Below the pieces are notes generated by a model, which saw only the letters and a list, made by a program, of their open reading frames with translations, was not told where the DNA came from and did no database searches. The position numbers and the translations under genes are program-made. 6,600 nucleotides of DNA, taken from assembly GCA_945952575.1 (NCBI GenBank), contig CAMFIY010000154.1:1-6600 (forward strand), in the 5' to 3' direction. The DNA is from an uncultured Leucobacter sp. GTDB lineage: Bacteria > Actinomycetota > Actinomycetes > Actinomycetales > Microbacteriaceae. Numbering within the stretch: the first letter of the stretch is position 1; each line of letters opens with the position of its first letter. Below are positions 5,182-6,600 of this stretch, one piece after another.

Positions 5182-5517
5182 TCAGCTCGTCAGCGACCCG
5201 CCGGATCCGTAGGCGTCGTGGTCATACCGCTGTAGCGCAGCAATGAACTCGGCACTAGTGATCTCATAGCGAGCCACCGCGGCCGCGGCGCCGTGGAACA
5301 GAGCAGCGTTGGGATACACACGGCCGCACACTGGGCAGACCGCGAACTCGTCGGGGTCGGCCGAACCAGCAGCATCGAAGGCAAGACGCCCAAGACGATC
5401 GGCGCTCCGCCAGTCCTGAGTCCACGAATCATTGCCACAGGCGCAGACCTGATTCTCCCCTTCCTCATCGACCGTCGCGGTCCCATCGACGCGGACGGTC
5501 GGGTACGGCCAGCTCAC
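5182..5517 (-). CDS. Small zinc-ribbon-like protein coupled to the MmeI-like gene
   Basis: This 111-residue protein has two cysteine pairs, VCACGND (24-30; Cys25, Cys27) and CPVCGRVY (61-68; Cys61, Cys64), about 34 residues apart. That is enough for one zinc-ribbon or knuckle. A C-terminal helix (SAEFIAALQRYDHDAYG, 88-104) follows. It starts with GTG within the stop of the MmeI-like gene (GTGA over 5517-5514), a 4-nt overlap that implies translational coupling. Its role is unknown. The coupling suggests a partner or accessory of the methyltransferase, but a general DNA-binding or unrelated cargo protein is equally possible. It is not a known subunit of MmeI-type enzymes, which act as single chains. 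Confidence 0.68.
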   Translation of the reverse strand: MSWPYPTVRVDGTATVDEEGENQVCACGNDSWTQDWRSADRLGRLAFDAAGSADPDEFAVCPVCGRVYPNAALFHGAAAAVARYEITSAEFIAALQRYDHDAYGSGGSLTS

Positions 5518-6600
5518 GATGCCGCACTCGCTGCTGTCGCCTTGCGGGGACGTTTCTTCGGCATCGCGAGCTCGTCGACCGTGGTGAGCTTCGCATAGCT
5601 GGCGAACAGCGCTCGCAGTCGGTCAGCCTCCGTCGCTATCCCCCGCAGGCCCAGGGCCTTGTCGACAGCAGTGTCGAGCTCACGATGCGCCCGGAGCAGT
5701 TCGGGCGACATCGCGAGGGGGTTGTAGTGGTCTGCGAGCGAGCGTTCTGGGCGTAGCGCTCTCGCATCCAGAACGGCTTGCCCCCCGGCGATGATGGCGG
5801 CACGCTGCGTGTCGGTGAGGGCGGGCAAGGGGAAAGTGTTCCACGTCAGGGTGCTCGAGAAGCGCAGACGAGACTCAAGGCGACCGCCGATAGTGCGCTG
5901 CCAGGTGATGAATGCCGACGACGAGATCACTGCGAAGGCGAGGCCGTCTGGGTCGTCTGCCTTGAAGTTCGCGTCACCGCAGATCACATCAGGGGTGAAC
6001 AGGGCGGTCGGGAAGAACTTGCGTGTCTCGCTCACATGCCGCGGCACACAGACATAGGGCGTGTCGGGTTGCGACCTTTGACCGAACAGGTGCGGCGTGT
6101 CCGCCATCTGTCGCGTGGACTCGGCCTTCGACGCTGCGCGGAACTGACGCACGGCATCCAGCCGCCCGCGGAGTATCGGGGATCGGGCGATGTCGCTGGG
6201 GTCAAGATCCACGAGCCACAGGCACCACCGGGGTTCGTTGTGGATGAGCTGCCGGGCCCCGACGAACGGTCGGACGTACTTCGCAGCGATCGGATCCGCC
6301 ATGACCTCCGCGTAGTCGTCCGGCTCGATGAGAAGGTTGCCGTCGTCGCGAGCCATGTTCCCGAACACCATCGGAGGAAGCGCCGAGGCCAGTGGGCTTC
6401 GGCGCTGGTCGACCAGGACAATCGGGCCGTCGACGAGGTAGCCGTTGAGCTGATCCACCACGGGGATTTCGACGGGCTCACCCTTGAGGTTGCCGGAGTA
6501 GTCGAACAGCCGCGCTCTCTTCCTCGACGGCCGGTCGAATCCGATCACCGAACAATGCACTGCCGCGGCGCCGGGCGCTTCACTGGTCCACGCGAACGTC
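5514..6600 (-). CDS. MmeI-like DNA methyltransferase/type IIG restriction enzyme, C-terminal part (5' end outside window)
   Basis: The frame is open to the window edge and gives 361 residues. The GTG at 6560 is internal, because the residues before it (TFAWTSEAPGAAAVH) continue a pattern known from MmeI-like enzymes. Visible are the end of the methyltransferase domain, a target-recognition domain and the C-terminal helical domain. Diagnostic segments are VHCSVIGF (14-21), NGYLVDGPIVLVD (52-64), PPMVFGNMARDDGNLLI (75-91), EPRWCLWL (122-129), PRHVSETRKFFP (186-197), FAVISSSAFITWQRTIGGRL (222-241) and LADHYNP...LLRAHRELDTAVDKALG (288-317). A Lys/Arg/Ala tail ends the protein. Full-length relatives are about 900 residues and combine cutting and methylation in one chain. 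The nuclease and catalytic motifs lie outside, so whether it cuts DNA, or only methylates it, cannot be judged. Confidence 0.85.
   Translation of the reverse strand, partial: TFAWTSEAPGAAAVHCSVIGFDRPSRKRARLFDYSGNLKGEPVEIPVVDQLNGYLVDGPIVLVDQRRSPLASALPPMVFGNMARDDGNLLIEPDDYAEVMADPIAAKYVRPFVGARQLIHNEPRWCLWLVDLDPSDIARSPILRGRLDAVRQFRAASKAESTRQMADTPHLFGQRSQPDTPYVCVPRHVSETRKFFPTALFTPDVICGDANFKADDPDGLAFAVISSSAFITWQRTIGGRLESRLRFSSTLTWNTFPLPALTDTQRAAIIAGGQAVLDARALRPERSLADHYNPLAMSPELLRAHRELDTAVDKALGLRGIATEADRLRALFASYAKLTTVDELAMPKKRPRKATAASAAS

Noticed and set aside
4735..5235. Plus-strand open frame over the intergenic region and minus-strand gene
   Set aside because: It crosses the RNA-like inverted repeats and runs opposite a better minus-strand gene; its product is low-complexity.
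6558..6560. GTG at 6560 as the start of the MmeI-like gene
   Set aside because: The frame stays open to 6600, and the upstream residues continue the family pattern, so this is an internal valine.
1..6600. CRISPR array, tRNA, rRNA or insertion sequence
   Set aside because: I saw no regularly spaced direct repeats, no tRNA-like cloverleaf, no rRNA segments and no transposase motif.

Overview
The window looks like accessory DNA from a high-GC actinomycete, probably a plasmid or an integrated conjugative element of a Microbacteriaceae-like host. That taxonomic guess rests on the strong G/C bias at third codon positions, the GTG starts and GAGGA-type ribosome sites, and the kinds of genes present. 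No replication, integrase or conjugation gene is inside the window, so the type of element is inferred.

Layout. Positions 1-60 look like the last codons of an upstream gene. Two anti-restriction-type transcription units follow. The first (promoter at 71) encodes a small DUF3846-like protein and, 4 nt after its stop, a protein that resembles the phage Mu Mom family of DNA-adenine hypermodification acyltransferases. The second (promoter at 1458) encodes an ArdC-like antirestriction protein with a zinc metallopeptidase domain, closed by a strong hairpin at 2413-2447. The two promoters are near-copies: TTGACG, a 17-bp spacer, a -10 box, then the same 19-bp palindrome over the predicted start of transcription, with the -35 box exactly 74 nt before the ATG in both. 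A single unseen regulator probably controls both units.

From 2513 to 4696 there is a tight plus-strand run of six small genes: a two-helix membrane protein, a secreted HNH nuclease, and four small proteins of unknown function, the last three overlapping by 4 nt. After it, 4697-4854 is non-coding and holds a possible structured RNA of about 115 nt. Its two ends pair through an 11-bp perfect stem followed by TTTTCTCTT, and an internal segment is complementary over 14 nt to the predicted 5' ends of both operator-bearing mRNAs.

Converging from the right on the minus strand is the C-terminal part of an MmeI-like DNA methyltransferase/restriction enzyme (its start lies beyond 6600), a GTGA-coupled small zinc-ribbon-like protein, and a small protein of unknown function.

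Taken together, the left part would disguise or protect incoming DNA (Mom-like modification plus ArdC), while the right part carries a restriction-modification type enzyme. The strongest leads are the Mom-like gene, the duplicated promoter-operator cassette that links it to ardC-like, and the candidate RNA with its match to both leaders.
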